DNA of 10,961 bases from Methanosarcinaceae archaeon (lineage in GTDB: Archaea > Halobacteriota > Methanosarcinia > Methanosarcinales > Methanosarcinaceae): NCBI GenBank assembly GCA_030655675.1, contig JAUSPM010000048.1, positions 1 through 10,961 of the forward strand, read 5' to 3'. This document shows, piece by piece, positions 1-6,859 of the stretch (its first letter is position 1; each line of letters starts with the position of its first letter). A model generated the notes under the pieces. That model ran no database searches. It was given only the letters and a program-made list of their open reading frames with translations, and had not been told where the DNA came from. Made by a program: the position numbers and the translations under genes.

Positions 1-140
1 ATAGATTATATACTACGAGAAAATTCTCCCTTCGGTCGAATTAACTCGAACTGTATGTTTATAAAACATATACTACGAGAAAATCTTCGCTGACGCTCAG
101 ATTAACTCGAACTATATATTTATAAAATATATACTATAAA
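1..140. repeat. Two tandem ~60 bp symmetric imperfect palindromes (array truncated by window edge)
   Basis: Two units of about 60 bp repeat head to tail (TACTACGAGA at 11 and 71; TTAACTCGAA at 41 and 102). Each has a dyad core centred at about 32 and 92.5. From outside inward the core is CGAG/CTCG paired, AA facing AA, a 5 bp stem, TC facing TC, 2 bp, and a loop of 3-4 bases. The 5 bp stem is AATTC/GAATT in unit 1 and AATCT/AGATT in unit 2, so the arms differ between units but stay complementary. The linkers are also dyads: TATGTTT-ATA-AAACATA (54-70) and TATATTT-ATA-AAATATA (115-131, with arms extending to 113-133). A G-C pair in the first becomes A-T in the second. A third unit begins near 131 but degenerates. 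It follows the mtr terminator. Function is unknown and more units may lie to the left. Confidence 0.75.
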
Positions 141-176
141 AAAATTGCCATATAGTGTAACAACTATAAGAATATT

Positions 177-218
177 AAAAAAAGAAAAAAAGAAAAACTG
201 GTTTAATTAAACCAGTTT
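177..218 (-). terminator. mtr operon intrinsic terminator overlapping mtrH stop
   Basis: Positions 195-218 form a perfect 24 bp palindrome with arms AAACTGGTTTAA/TTAAACCAGTTT. The mtrH stop codon TAA (209-207) lies at its centre. On the minus strand the hairpin is followed by T-rich sequence from about 197 down to 177, interrupted only by two C residues. A stem plus a T tract is what archaeal RNA polymerase needs to stop, and this is the end of the eight-gene operon. Confidence 0.8.
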
Positions 219-1145
219 GTTGATTGGATGGTTTTCATCCATGGTGTCGATACCAAGCTCGTGAGCTGTCTCAGCAAGCATGATGTCAACCATTGCTGTT
301 GCAGGGAACACTAATTTTGCGTTCTCGATTGGACCAAAGAGTTGGAAGTTAGAACCCATGACCTGGGCTACAAGGTTTGTACCGATATCCACTGGCATGT
401 ATGCATCTTTGTGTTCTTTCTTGAATTGTCTCATCCAGTCCCATGCGGATGCCATGTTGTGATATCCACCGCCAACAGGAAGGCCGAGGTGACCTTTGAT
501 TGTAGTGACAGCTCGTATCGTTGCACCAGAACCTGCACCAAGTGGGGTTGCTGCTACATCGATCAATGGTTTTGTGATCCCACATTCCTTTGCGATCTCA
601 AGCATTCCTTTATCCTGACCTGTGCCGCCTGACTCAAGGATCTCAAGTTTTCCTTTAACGGTTGGATCGGTTGCGTTGAATGCCAACACAATTGCGGCAT
701 TAATGTCACTGTTCATGACAGCTTCGATCTCATCTGCGTGTATACTTGAGTTGATAGAGTTGTGTATCGCCCTGTTAGCGACACCTATCTCTGTCACATA
801 CTCTGCTGCTGCTGCACGTACGTCACCTGCAGATGAATCGATCAAGAATGGTGTCTTGTCATCAATATCAACAAACCAATCAATGTATTTCTTGATCGCT
901 TCAGGTGTTTCACCAACGATCTGGTTTACGTATGGGTTACCTGTGATATCCCCCATCTCTTCCAGAGCTTTCCACAAGGAATCTGCTGCATCCTTGTCGA
1001 ATTCTCCTGTGTCCTCATTAGTCACAATTTTGTGCCTGTTATAGAACATTGTACCTACCAAAACGGTAGGATACTCGCCTGGCTGTCCGCCAAACTTGAC
1101 TCCGCCAACGTCGAATACTTCCTGTTTCTTATCGAATTTAAACAT
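207..1145 (-). CDS. mtrH: Tetrahydrosarcinapterin S-methyltransferase subunit H
   Basis: MtrH is the peripheral cytoplasmic subunit that transfers the methyl group from methyl-tetrahydromethanopterin (tetrahydrosarcinapterin in this group) to the Co(I) corrinoid held by MtrA. The 312-residue product has the expected family length and a soluble TIM-barrel character with no membrane span. The opening MFKFDKKQEVFDVGGVKFGG, the PFLIDSSAGDVRAAAAEYV stretch and the glycine-rich GAGSGATIRAVTTIKGHLGL segment (about residues 203-222) are typical of the family. The ATG at 1145 follows an AGAGGTG ribosome binding site (1158-1152) that begins in the last bases of mtrG, 11 bases upstream. It is the last gene of the operon and its stop codon lies inside the terminator hairpin. 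Identification is secure. Confidence 0.97.
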   Translation of the reverse strand: MFKFDKKQEVFDVGGVKFGGQPGEYPTVLVGTMFYNRHKIVTNEDTGEFDKDAADSLWKALEEMGDITGNPYVNQIVGETPEAIKKYIDWFVDIDDKTPFLIDSSAGDVRAAAAEYVTEIGVANRAIHNSINSSIHADEIEAVMNSDINAAIVLAFNATDPTVKGKLEILESGGTGQDKGMLEIAKECGITKPLIDVAATPLGAGSGATIRAVTTIKGHLGLPVGGGYHNMASAWDWMRQFKKEHKDAYMPVDIGTNLVAQVMGSNFQLFGPIENAKLVFPATAMVDIMLAETAHELGIDTMDENHPINKLV

Positions 1146-1156
1146 TTTAACACCTC

Positions 1157-1384
1157 TTAGAAGGGAATTGATGATATTGAGATGTACAACAAGAACATCA
1201 ATATCCCAATAACTGCTCCGTATAAGATTCCTATATCTCTACCAACTTTCTTACCGATCCGCTGTGCGATCTCACTGTTTACAAACTCAACCTTCTCATC
1301 GATCAAGTTGAGTTTATTGATCACATCATTGAAATCTGCCTGGTCTACGACCACACTTGGTATTGAATTCTTTTCGTTGGTCAT
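1157..1384 (-). CDS. mtrG: Tetrahydrosarcinapterin S-methyltransferase subunit G
   Basis: MtrG is a small single-span subunit of the Mtr complex. The 75-residue product has a polar, helix-prone N-terminal part (DQADFNDVINKLNLIDEKVE, residues 14-33) that is probably cytoplasmic. A transmembrane segment follows at about residues 51-71 (IGILYGAVIGILMFLLYISI). Its exact role in the complex is not established; it packs with the membrane subunits. The start codon abuts the mtrF stop directly, with a weak GGTG ribosome binding site inside the end of mtrF. This tight spacing suggests translational coupling. Length and position between mtrF and mtrH match the canonical Methanosarcina gene order. Confidence 0.94.
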   Translation of the reverse strand: MTNEKNSIPSVVVDQADFNDVINKLNLIDEKVEFVNSEIAQRIGKKVGRDIGILYGAVIGILMFLLYISISSIPF

Positions 1385-1615
1385 TTATAACACCTGCCAG
1401 ATTATCAATGGGATCACAATCACCATCAGTAGTGCAAAAATGAAACCTGCTATAATTCCGGAAGCTCCTGTTGCGAGTACTCCTGAATCAAGCTTTTGGT
1501 TTCGTGCGATCAATTGTGCCCTGTACCTGATGCTTTCAACAATGGAATCGATCTGTCCCATCTGTGGACTAATGACCATTGGGACACCCTGTCCACTTTC
1601 TTGTTCTTCTGCCAT
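1385..1615 (-). CDS. mtrF: Tetrahydrosarcinapterin S-methyltransferase subunit F
   Basis: MtrF is a single-span subunit of Mtr whose N-terminal domain resembles part of MtrA in some methanogens. This 76-residue form has a hydrophilic N-terminal half (residues 1-45, including SPQMGQIDSIVESIRYRAQL) and a C-terminal membrane span at about residues 51-74. It starts 5 bases after the mtrA stop, with a strong GGGAGGT ribosome binding site placed in the last codons of mtrA. The next gene, mtrG, begins at the base after its stop. The assignment rests on the sequence pattern, the length and the fixed position in the operon. Confidence 0.94.
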   Translation of the reverse strand: MAEEQESGQGVPMVISPQMGQIDSIVESIRYRAQLIARNQKLDSGVLATGASGIIAGFIFALLMVIVIPLIIWQVL

Positions 1616-1620
1616 ATCAA

Positions 1621-2346
1621 TTACCTCCCGAATAGCAATAGTCCAAGCAGTGCCAATGTGATCACAAGACCGATCATTGCACCTTCGATCTTACCAGCGT
1701 GTATTCCAGAATGGAATTTGTTCATGTTACCGGCATTGATCATCTGGGTATCGATCTCTCGAATCCTGGAGCGAATTGTTGCGATCTCAGCCGCCATTGG
1801 CTTGAGTCCGCCTGCCTCTTCTCCCTCATCAGCGGCGCCTCCGGCAACTTCGATAACCATTGGATCTGCATCGAAAGCACCTGGATCTTTTGCTGCACAT
1901 TCCTTGATCTTGGCAGTGATCTTTTCCATATCTTCAGTGCCGATCATATCAATGATCTCAACTTGCTGCTGGAATCTTTCGATCGCTTCATCAGTGAGAT
2001 TCTCGATATATGGGATTGCACCTATTGCCCCGACAATTCGATTGTCTTTCACACCGCCTTTATACAGACTTACCATTGCCTGTCCGGTAATGTGTCCTTT
2101 TACCTCAGAACCGGTTACGATAAAAAATCGTATGTTCGGGTTTGAGATAATATGGGCAACGACCTTCTCGATACCAAGGTTCTCTGTTTTACAGGGTCCG
2201 GTGATTGCTGCACCTGCTGCTAACATTGGAGCACCTGAAAGGTGCGAGCCACATGATATTACTGCGACACAGTCCTCAATATTGCCAATTTCATATTCTC
2301 CTTTTAAAGTTGGCCATCCGGATACTGCTTCTCTCTTATCTGCCAT
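1621..2346 (-). CDS. mtrA: Tetrahydrosarcinapterin S-methyltransferase subunit A (corrinoid protein)
   Basis: MtrA carries the cobamide (factor III-type corrinoid) that accepts the methyl group from MtrH and passes it to coenzyme M. The cytoplasmic domain fills about residues 1-170. The segment GSEVKGHITGQAM contains His85, which matches the lower axial cobalt ligand His84 described for Methanothermobacter MtrA. An acidic, alanine- and glycine-rich linker (residues 165-185) and a probable helix follow. The protein ends in a membrane anchor at about residues 222-239. Length is 241 residues, as expected. The ATG overlaps the mtrB stop by one base (TAATG), so re-initiation or coupled translation is likely. 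Confidence 0.97.
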   Translation of the reverse strand: MADKREAVSGWPTLKGEYEIGNIEDCVAVISCGSHLSGAPMLAAGAAITGPCKTENLGIEKVVAHIISNPNIRFFIVTGSEVKGHITGQAMVSLYKGGVKDNRIVGAIGAIPYIENLTDEAIERFQQQVEIIDMIGTEDMEKITAKIKECAAKDPGAFDADPMVIEVAGGAADEGEEAGGLKPMAAEIATIRSRIREIDTQMINAGNMNKFHSGIHAGKIEGAMIGLVITLALLGLLLFGR

Positions 2347-2678
2347 TATTGCATCACCGCCGCGTTCATCAGACTAAATATATACAGAACAACTGTCAGC
2401 AGTCCTGCAAATACCAGACCTATAACAATACCATAGAATGCATTGCCATAGAAACCTGCTGTGTGTGAAGTATTCGCACGTCCAGGGAATGAATTCATCA
2501 ATGGTGCATCAGATGAAAGTGAGTTGATCAAGTCATCTGCGATCTTATCAAGTTCATTGACCTGTGCCATTATAGGATCCATTGAATATTGTATGATATC
2601 TTCACGTTCCTTTGCAAGCAAAGATGTCATTGGGTCCAATACCAGATGTACTTCCGGTGCTACATGTATCATGCTCAT
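2346..2678 (-). CDS. mtrB: Tetrahydrosarcinapterin S-methyltransferase subunit B
   Basis: MtrB is a small single-span subunit of the Mtr complex. The 110-residue product begins with MSMIHVAPEVHLVLDPMTSL, a family-typical N-terminus. A polar helical region follows (residues 22-55, REDIIQYSMDPIMAQVNELD), and a transmembrane helix lies at about residues 82-104. Its start overlaps the mtrC stop by four bases (ATGA). A very strong ribosome binding site, GAGGAGGAG at 2693-2685, lies inside mtrC, so this gene can be initiated efficiently on its own. An in-frame ATG two codons later is less well placed. No detailed molecular role for B is established. Confidence 0.94.
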   Translation of the reverse strand: MSMIHVAPEVHLVLDPMTSLLAKEREDIIQYSMDPIMAQVNELDKIADDLINSLSSDAPLMNSFPGRANTSHTAGFYGNAFYGIVIGLVFAGLLTVVLYIFSLMNAAVMQ

Positions 2679-3487
2679 TGTAACTCCTCCTCGGTAGGCA
2701 ACAGTCCTGATCCAAGTATCTTGTACGAATCTCTCTTTGTAAGTTCATAGAACTTTGCAAAGGATGTGTACCAGATAAACACTCCGATCATGATCGTTGG
2801 AAGCATTGCTGCACTGCCTGCAACTGCAGATACGAGACCTGCAATTACCATTGCAATTCCACCTTTCTCAAATGCTAGTGTGAGTGTACGATCCTGATGT
2901 TCATCAGGTCCAAGACATGCATTGAACGGATGTAGAATTGCCATACCACCGGCAATGAATATCACTGCGATGTATCCGGGTGCAACTACATAAGTCAGCA
3001 CTTCGTCAAACATGAATGTTCCTGCCATTGTGGTACTGAGACCAACAATAGTCAATGCACCTGCACCTGCTATCTCCACCATGGATTGTTCCATGATCGG
3101 GATGTTCATTCCAAGAACCTTGTTTGCAAGTACACCAATTATCAATCCGATAATTGCTGCTGAAACAAATGCTAAAATAGGTCCGTAGATGCCTCCGACC
3201 GCAAGTCCAAACATTGATGCAACGACACCCATACCGAGTGCAAGCATACCAATGGATGGCACACCGGTACCGAGACCGTAACTACAAACACGTCTTACTG
3301 CATCTGCGCCCCATACGATAGCACATATTGCACCAAGAGCGCCCATGAATGAAAATACAGGACTGATCATGCTGTCCAAAAAGTGTGCAGCATAGATACC
3401 GATCAAACCTCCAAGTATACCAAAGGCGATAATCTTATTAGGGACTATAGCTCCACCGATTGCTTTCGGTTCTCCTCCAGCTGACAT
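2675..3487 (-). CDS. mtrC: Tetrahydrosarcinapterin S-methyltransferase subunit C
   Basis: MtrC is one of the three multi-span subunits (C, D, E) forming the membrane core of the Na+-pumping methyltransferase. The 270-residue protein is almost entirely hydrophobic with about seven predicted spans. A short cytoplasmic loop, NACLGPDEHQDRTLTLAFEK, lies near residues 189-208 and is family-typical. The acidic residues in and around the membrane are the sort of positions expected to matter for cation transfer, but I cannot assign a Na+ site. The ATG directly follows the mtrD stop, with AGGAGGT in the last mtrD codons. The C-terminal GSGLLPTEEELQ codons contain the mtrB ribosome binding site. Confidence 0.96.
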   Translation of the reverse strand: MSAGGEPKAIGGAIVPNKIIAFGILGGLIGIYAAHFLDSMISPVFSFMGALGAICAIVWGADAVRRVCSYGLGTGVPSIGMLALGMGVVASMFGLAVGGIYGPILAFVSAAIIGLIIGVLANKVLGMNIPIMEQSMVEIAGAGALTIVGLSTTMAGTFMFDEVLTYVVAPGYIAVIFIAGGMAILHPFNACLGPDEHQDRTLTLAFEKGGIAMVIAGLVSAVAGSAAMLPTIMIGVFIWYTSFAKFYELTKRDSYKILGSGLLPTEEELQ

Positions 3488-4210
3488 TTATAGACCTCCT
3501 ATTGCCAGTACTCCAATGAGCGCACTCAAAAATGTTGCGATAAATGAAGAGAATACTGCTTTTGGCCATTTCTTAAATTTAGGGTCATGGAAACCTTCGA
3601 TAGTTCCTCCTATATTATAGGAAGGAATTACAGCGTTCACAAAGAATATGCCCACTGCGAAAATGCTCGCAAGTCCTACAAGGTTTGACGTTGTTAAACT
3701 TGTGGTCGTATTCATCATAAGTGAGTAATATACGAGTGAACCGCCAATGCCTCCAAGAAGACCGCCGATAACTCCACTTACAAAACTGACAGTTGGTAAA
3801 CCATGTCCTTCTGTACCCTGGGATACATAGAGGTCCTGTCTGTCCTTTGTGATCGGATCATACTTGACCTTTGCAGATGCAGGGGGAACTCCAACTCCAT
3901 AAGTGTATACCCATGCTCCGACGAGCATAGTAACTGACATCATGATCATTGCACCGACCGCGCCGGCTGCAAGGATAAGTGGAAGGCTATCTGAAACTGC
4001 CATGACAGCACCTGCAGTCACAAGTCCCGTAAGACCTGCACCAGCAGCCAACTGAACTGTACCGGTTCCAATACCTGTTGCCTGAGCCATTGCCGCCGGG
4101 GCACCGCCTACAGGCACAAAGTGAACGCTAAGTGATATCAGCATTCCACCAAGTGTTATCGCGAGCACATACAGATAATTGGCCATGAGAATTGCTACAA
4201 CATCTATCAT
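3488..4210 (-). CDS. mtrD: Tetrahydrosarcinapterin S-methyltransferase subunit D
   Basis: MtrD is an integral membrane subunit of Mtr. The 240-residue product has about six transmembrane segments (near residues 10-31, 52-70, 76-100, 142-162, 175-195 and 218-238). A conserved cytoplasmic loop lies between the third and fourth spans and contains VKYDPITKDRQDLYVSQGTE (residues 115-134). A second polar loop, SYNIGGTIEGFHDPKFKKWP, lies at 197-216. With C and E it forms the membrane part thought to couple demethylation of the corrinoid to Na+ export. Its start overlaps the mtrE stop by four bases (ATGA), behind a GAGGTGG ribosome binding site. Confidence 0.96.
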   Translation of the reverse strand: MIDVVAILMANYLYVLAITLGGMLISLSVHFVPVGGAPAAMAQATGIGTGTVQLAAGAGLTGLVTAGAVMAVSDSLPLILAAGAVGAMIMMSVTMLVGAWVYTYGVGVPPASAKVKYDPITKDRQDLYVSQGTEGHGLPTVSFVSGVIGGLLGGIGGSLVYYSLMMNTTTSLTTSNLVGLASIFAVGIFFVNAVIPSYNIGGTIEGFHDPKFKKWPKAVFSSFIATFLSALIGVLAIGGL

Positions 4211-5112
4211 GCTGCCACCTCATCTTCTTTGTATGGCCCAAATGCAGCACGTGCTGCGACTTCGATCTTTCTGTTCCATATTATCATAATAAGTACCAAT
4301 ATGACACCTGCAACAACTGAAAGCCATCCCATTATGGGGCTTATTGCAGGGTTGAATACGGTTGTTACCCAGCCGCTTAAGAAAACGGTCATACCGAATG
4401 CAATTCCTGTTACAGGTCCGCCGAATTTTGCGCAGAACCATGAATTGTCAATACCGTTACGAAGACCGGATTCTGCTCTTCTGACAATGTTGCCTGAATT
4501 TGCAGCGTTGAGTCCTGCACCGAATTCCACGTTCTGGAATTCCCGCTCTGCGCCATAGTGAACATCACCTGTAGATGAGCCGATAGCCCCTACTGTGATT
4601 CCCCAGATAAATGCCAAAAGTGGCAGTGGGAATGGGTGTCCGAGTACAGCGACCATGAGGTATGACACAACAAGAATACAGAATGTTGTGATATACGAAT
4701 ATCCCATGATGACCGGTGTGTGTGACCTCAAAATATCAAGGTACACTGGTTGTTTAAATCGTTTCTGACTAGCAGGTCTACCCAAGAATGCTGATATAGA
4801 ATATGATCCGTGTACAATTGCAGCAAAAAGTGCTCCCATAGCAATTGCAAAAAGCGGGGACATACTATATGCAGTCATCAAAACAGAAGCTGTTGTGCCC
4901 CCAATCGCGCACATAAGTGCGTTTGATGGTGGTTCACCAGAAATAGCTTTGTTGTAGATCCTGTGTGGATACATCATTTGGGGTGCTAATTGCACTTGTG
5001 AGTTTGGGTTACTTTGTGATCCAACATCAGACTCAAGGTCTTCTGAAGCACCTGCGATAGTCGCAGCAGCACCCATAAGTGCTAACACACCCATGCCTAT
5101 GAGTGGTTCCAT
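4207..5112 (-). CDS. mtrE: Tetrahydrosarcinapterin S-methyltransferase subunit E
   Basis: MtrE is an integral membrane subunit and the first gene of the mtr operon. The 301-residue product has a first span at about residues 3-22, then a polar loop (residues 24-62). Further spans lie near 64-80, 86-108, 135-158, 163-180, 232-254 and 259-279. The loop between about residues 181 and 230 (VHYGAEREFQNVEFGAGLN at 184-202, then NSWFCAKFGGPVTG) is highly characteristic of MtrE. The ATG at 5112 is preceded by GGAGG (5124-5120) at a 7-base spacing. An out-of-frame ATG sits four bases upstream but is too close to the ribosome binding site to be the better start. Promoter and leader sites lie between 5113 and 5351. 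Confidence 0.97.
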   Translation of the reverse strand: MEPLIGMGVLALMGAAATIAGASEDLESDVGSQSNPNSQVQLAPQMMYPHRIYNKAISGEPPSNALMCAIGGTTASVLMTAYSMSPLFAIAMGALFAAIVHGSYSISAFLGRPASQKRFKQPVYLDILRSHTPVIMGYSYITTFCILVVSYLMVAVLGHPFPLPLLAFIWGITVGAIGSSTGDVHYGAEREFQNVEFGAGLNAANSGNIVRRAESGLRNGIDNSWFCAKFGGPVTGIAFGMTVFLSGWVTTVFNPAISPIMGWLSVVAGVILVLIMIIWNRKIEVAARAAFGPYKEDEVAA

Positions 5113-5217
5113 TCATTTTCCTCCATTTATTTTATTATACTATAATTATAAATCAGTGCAAAAAGTTTAGATGCACTTTATTTTTATTCACATAACAATA
5201 TCATATAATTATGATAT
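5113..5217 (-). promoter_or_regulatory. mtrE: mtr operon leader with TATA-like sites and two dyads
   Basis: This AT-rich leader precedes mtrE. It contains a GGAGG site at 5124-5120 and a TATA-like TTTATAAT near 5153-5146. That box would place the transcript start only a few bases before the ribosome binding site, so a more distal box in the 5190-5260 region is equally possible. Two perfect inverted repeats are present: AGTGCA-N11-TGCACT (5155-5177), directly upstream of the proximal box, and ATATCATA-N4-TATGATAT (5198-5217). Either could be a regulator site or an RNA stem. The exact promoter is not determined by sequence alone. Confidence 0.45.
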
Positions 5218-5263
5218 AGACTAACGTATGCTGTTGTGGATTATCTCAATTCATTCATAAACC

Positions 5264-5289
5264 TTTCGAAATCGATATGATTTTCGAAA
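5264..5289. repeat. TTCGAA-containing dyad between the two operons
   Basis: An inverted repeat has arms TTTCGAAATC and GATTTTCGAAA around a GATAT centre, with one bulged base. It contains two copies of the hexamer TTCGAA with centres 19 bp apart. It lies between the terminator of the U32 operon and the mtr leader. It may be a regulatory site or a second stem behind that terminator. Confidence 0.4.
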
Positions 5290-5300
5290 AAAAACTATTC

Positions 5301-5338
5301 AAAAAAAGAATTAATAAACCGTTCACACAATAACGGTT
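5301..5338 (-). terminator. Intrinsic terminator of the U32 / CxC operon
   Basis: On the minus strand, just past the stop at 5352, there is a perfect 7 bp stem AACCGTT/AACGGTT (5338-5317) with an 8-base loop. A run of seven T residues follows at 5307-5301, and a second T run at about 5294-5287. This separates the upstream two-gene operon from mtr, although read-through cannot be excluded. Confidence 0.65.
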
Positions 5339-5351
5339 CCATAATATTTTT

Positions 5352-5738
5352 TCATTGCTTACGGTTGAACCGCAATATATATATGTCTGGTCTCGGTTGC
5401 TTGCCGGTTCCTCTGGCAAAGTCCATGTAACAATTATTACACAAAATACGTAAGTTAAGTGATGCGATCTCTGATGTGCCGGGAATCAGTCTTGCAAATA
5501 TAAATGAAGAGTCGATCTCAAGAGATTGTGCAATATCGTCCAGATATTTGAGTATATGTTCTTCAAATATCTCCAGATCATCTACCTGAAGCCCGCGTGT
5601 ATTAATTGTCATTCCACTGCAACCGCATGGCAGTGCGAATCCATCCATCTCGATCAAAAATATAGGTTTACCTAGAAGGTTTCGTAGTTTATTCTCAAGG
5701 TCTCCACGGGATATTACTAATTGTTTGATCAATGTCAT
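5352..5738 (-). CDS. Uncharacterised protein with CxC and CxxC cysteine pairs
   Basis: I do not recognise this 128-residue soluble protein. It has two cysteine pairs, C38-G-C40 in LPCGCSGM and C100-N-N-C103 in ILCNNCYMDFARG. Together these could bind one Zn2+ or an iron-sulfur cluster; that is inference from spacing only. The middle (residues 50-75) looks helical and acidic, and the C-terminus is basic. There is no signal peptide or membrane span. Its ATG overlaps the stop of the upstream U32-like gene by four bases (ATGA), so the two are translationally coupled and probably act together. The operon lies directly upstream of mtr on the same strand but is separated from it by a terminator. Confidence 0.8.
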   Translation of the reverse strand: MTLIKQLVISRGDLENKLRNLLGKPIFLIEMDGFALPCGCSGMTINTRGLQVDDLEIFEEHILKYLDDIAQSLEIDSSFIFARLIPGTSEIASLNLRILCNNCYMDFARGTGKQPRPDIYILRFNRKQ

Positions 5739-6769
5739 TGTTGTTCACCTATTGAACTGAGTGGTTTTAATATCTGCTCTGTACCTTCATTTGTATATAT
5801 TTGCGTAATCTTTTGTGTCAAACGCTTGCAATATCCACATCGTTTACAAACCTTCTCACACTGCTTCCACTGCGAAAGAGCGCTACCAAGTTCCTTATTC
5901 GGAATATAGAACAGGTCCTTTAGATCCTTTGGACAATCCAACAGATCCATAAGATTACCATCATAACTCTCATTTGCATATGCTTCAACAACGTTCAATG
6001 TCCAGTTCACAAAATGAGTTCTTCCACCGATCTTGAATATATCTGTTATGTGCTTGTAATCTTTAAGATCTTCAGGTCGTATCCATGGTGATTTGATTAT
6101 CAGTTCCGGATCCTGTATCCTGAGTGATAGACACTTGTAATAATAATAGTCATCAGTAACATTTGGTTTTGGTCCTGGTCCGTTTGCGTGCGAGAAAAAG
6201 TTAAAGTGCGCATACCTGAACGGACACTGGTAAAGACATCCTTCGTTGACCAGCAACTTGAGGTCGCATGATACAGATTCCTTGATGGCTTCCAGTTTAT
6301 CGAAATGCCTGTTGACTGCAGAATCGATAACTATCGTATCTGCACCCAAATTTTCATAGAACTCAGCCTTTTGCGGTGAATCCACGAACGAAAGCACTGA
6401 CACAACAACTTCCATGTCATAATCCCTTGCAAGCATTTCCACAAGGTATGGGTCTGCAACAGTTATGGAATCAATTCCAATGTCGTTGAGTTTGTTAAAA
6501 TACCAGTCAATTGATCTATAGCCCTCAGGTGTAAGATGCTGCCCCCCCATACATGAACTGTTCAGGACAATTTCAAGTTTAACTCCCTTCTCATGTGCAT
6601 ATTCAGTTTGCTGTGCAATATCATCAAGTCCCGGGGCACTGAGGTTAGTTCTTCCAGTGCCGACGTATTCGGGCGAACCTGCCATGTAAACACCATAGAT
6701 ATCATCAGAACCTGCAAGTAGTTCTTCAAGCCCTTCAAGATGTCCCAGATGAGGTGCATACAGTTTCAT
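5735..6769 (-). CDS. U32-family peptidase-like protein, cysteine-rich
   Basis: The 344-residue protein begins with MKLYAPHLGHLEGLEELLAG, then strand-helix repeats of a TIM-barrel-like fold. The segment VNEGCLYQCPFRYAHFNFFS (residues 174-193) resembles the cysteine-containing core of U32 (COG0826) proteins. Many of these are iron-sulfur proteins acting in RNA or quinone hydroxylation rather than peptidases. C178, C182 and C213 could be cluster ligands. A second C-terminal cluster, C304-x3-C308-x2-C311-x2-C314, could hold another metal centre. The classical U32 peptidase signature is not evident, so proteolysis is doubtful. There is no clear ribosome binding site before the ATG at 6769, so a leaderless transcript is likely. 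It heads a two-gene operon with the CxC protein downstream. Confidence 0.8.
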   Translation of the reverse strand: MKLYAPHLGHLEGLEELLAGSDDIYGVYMAGSPEYVGTGRTNLSAPGLDDIAQQTEYAHEKGVKLEIVLNSSCMGGQHLTPEGYRSIDWYFNKLNDIGIDSITVADPYLVEMLARDYDMEVVVSVLSFVDSPQKAEFYENLGADTIVIDSAVNRHFDKLEAIKESVSCDLKLLVNEGCLYQCPFRYAHFNFFSHANGPGPKPNVTDDYYYYKCLSLRIQDPELIIKSPWIRPEDLKDYKHITDIFKIGGRTHFVNWTLNVVEAYANESYDGNLMDLLDCPKDLKDLFYIPNKELGSALSQWKQCEKVCKRCGYCKRLTQKITQIYTNEGTEQILKPLSSIGEQQ

Positions 6770-6776
6770 TGCATGC

Positions 6777-6813
6777 TGGTAATCTTATAAATTAGATAAG
6801 CATTTTGGTAATC
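6777..6813. promoter_or_regulatory. Divergent promoter region with direct repeat TGGTAATC
   Basis: The 90-base spacer between the divergent genes at 6769 and 6860 contains a TATA-like ATTTATAAG on the minus strand near 6793-6784. It lies inside a small dyad CTTAT-N7-ATAAG (6784-6800). An 8-base direct repeat, TGGTAATC, flanks it at 6777-6784 and 6806-6813, 29 bases apart. Neither gene has a good ribosome binding site, which fits short or absent leaders. Exact start sites are not certain. Confidence 0.35.
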
Positions 6814-6859
6814 GCTCCAAATCAAAACAATTATCACATCTACCTACGCATGATATAAT

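Noticed and set aside
1..140. CRISPR array
   Set aside because: Only two units are present, the conserved parts form one continuous palindrome with the variable core, and there are no 30-40 base unique spacers or cas genes in view.
622..1044. Plus-strand frame of 140 codons opposite mtrH
   Set aside because: It is a shadow of mtrH, with no ribosome binding site and no recognisable motifs.
1496..2377. Long plus-strand frame of 293 codons opposite mtrA
   Set aside because: It is antisense to the unmistakable mtrA, with a composition that mirrors mtrA codon usage and no initiation signals.
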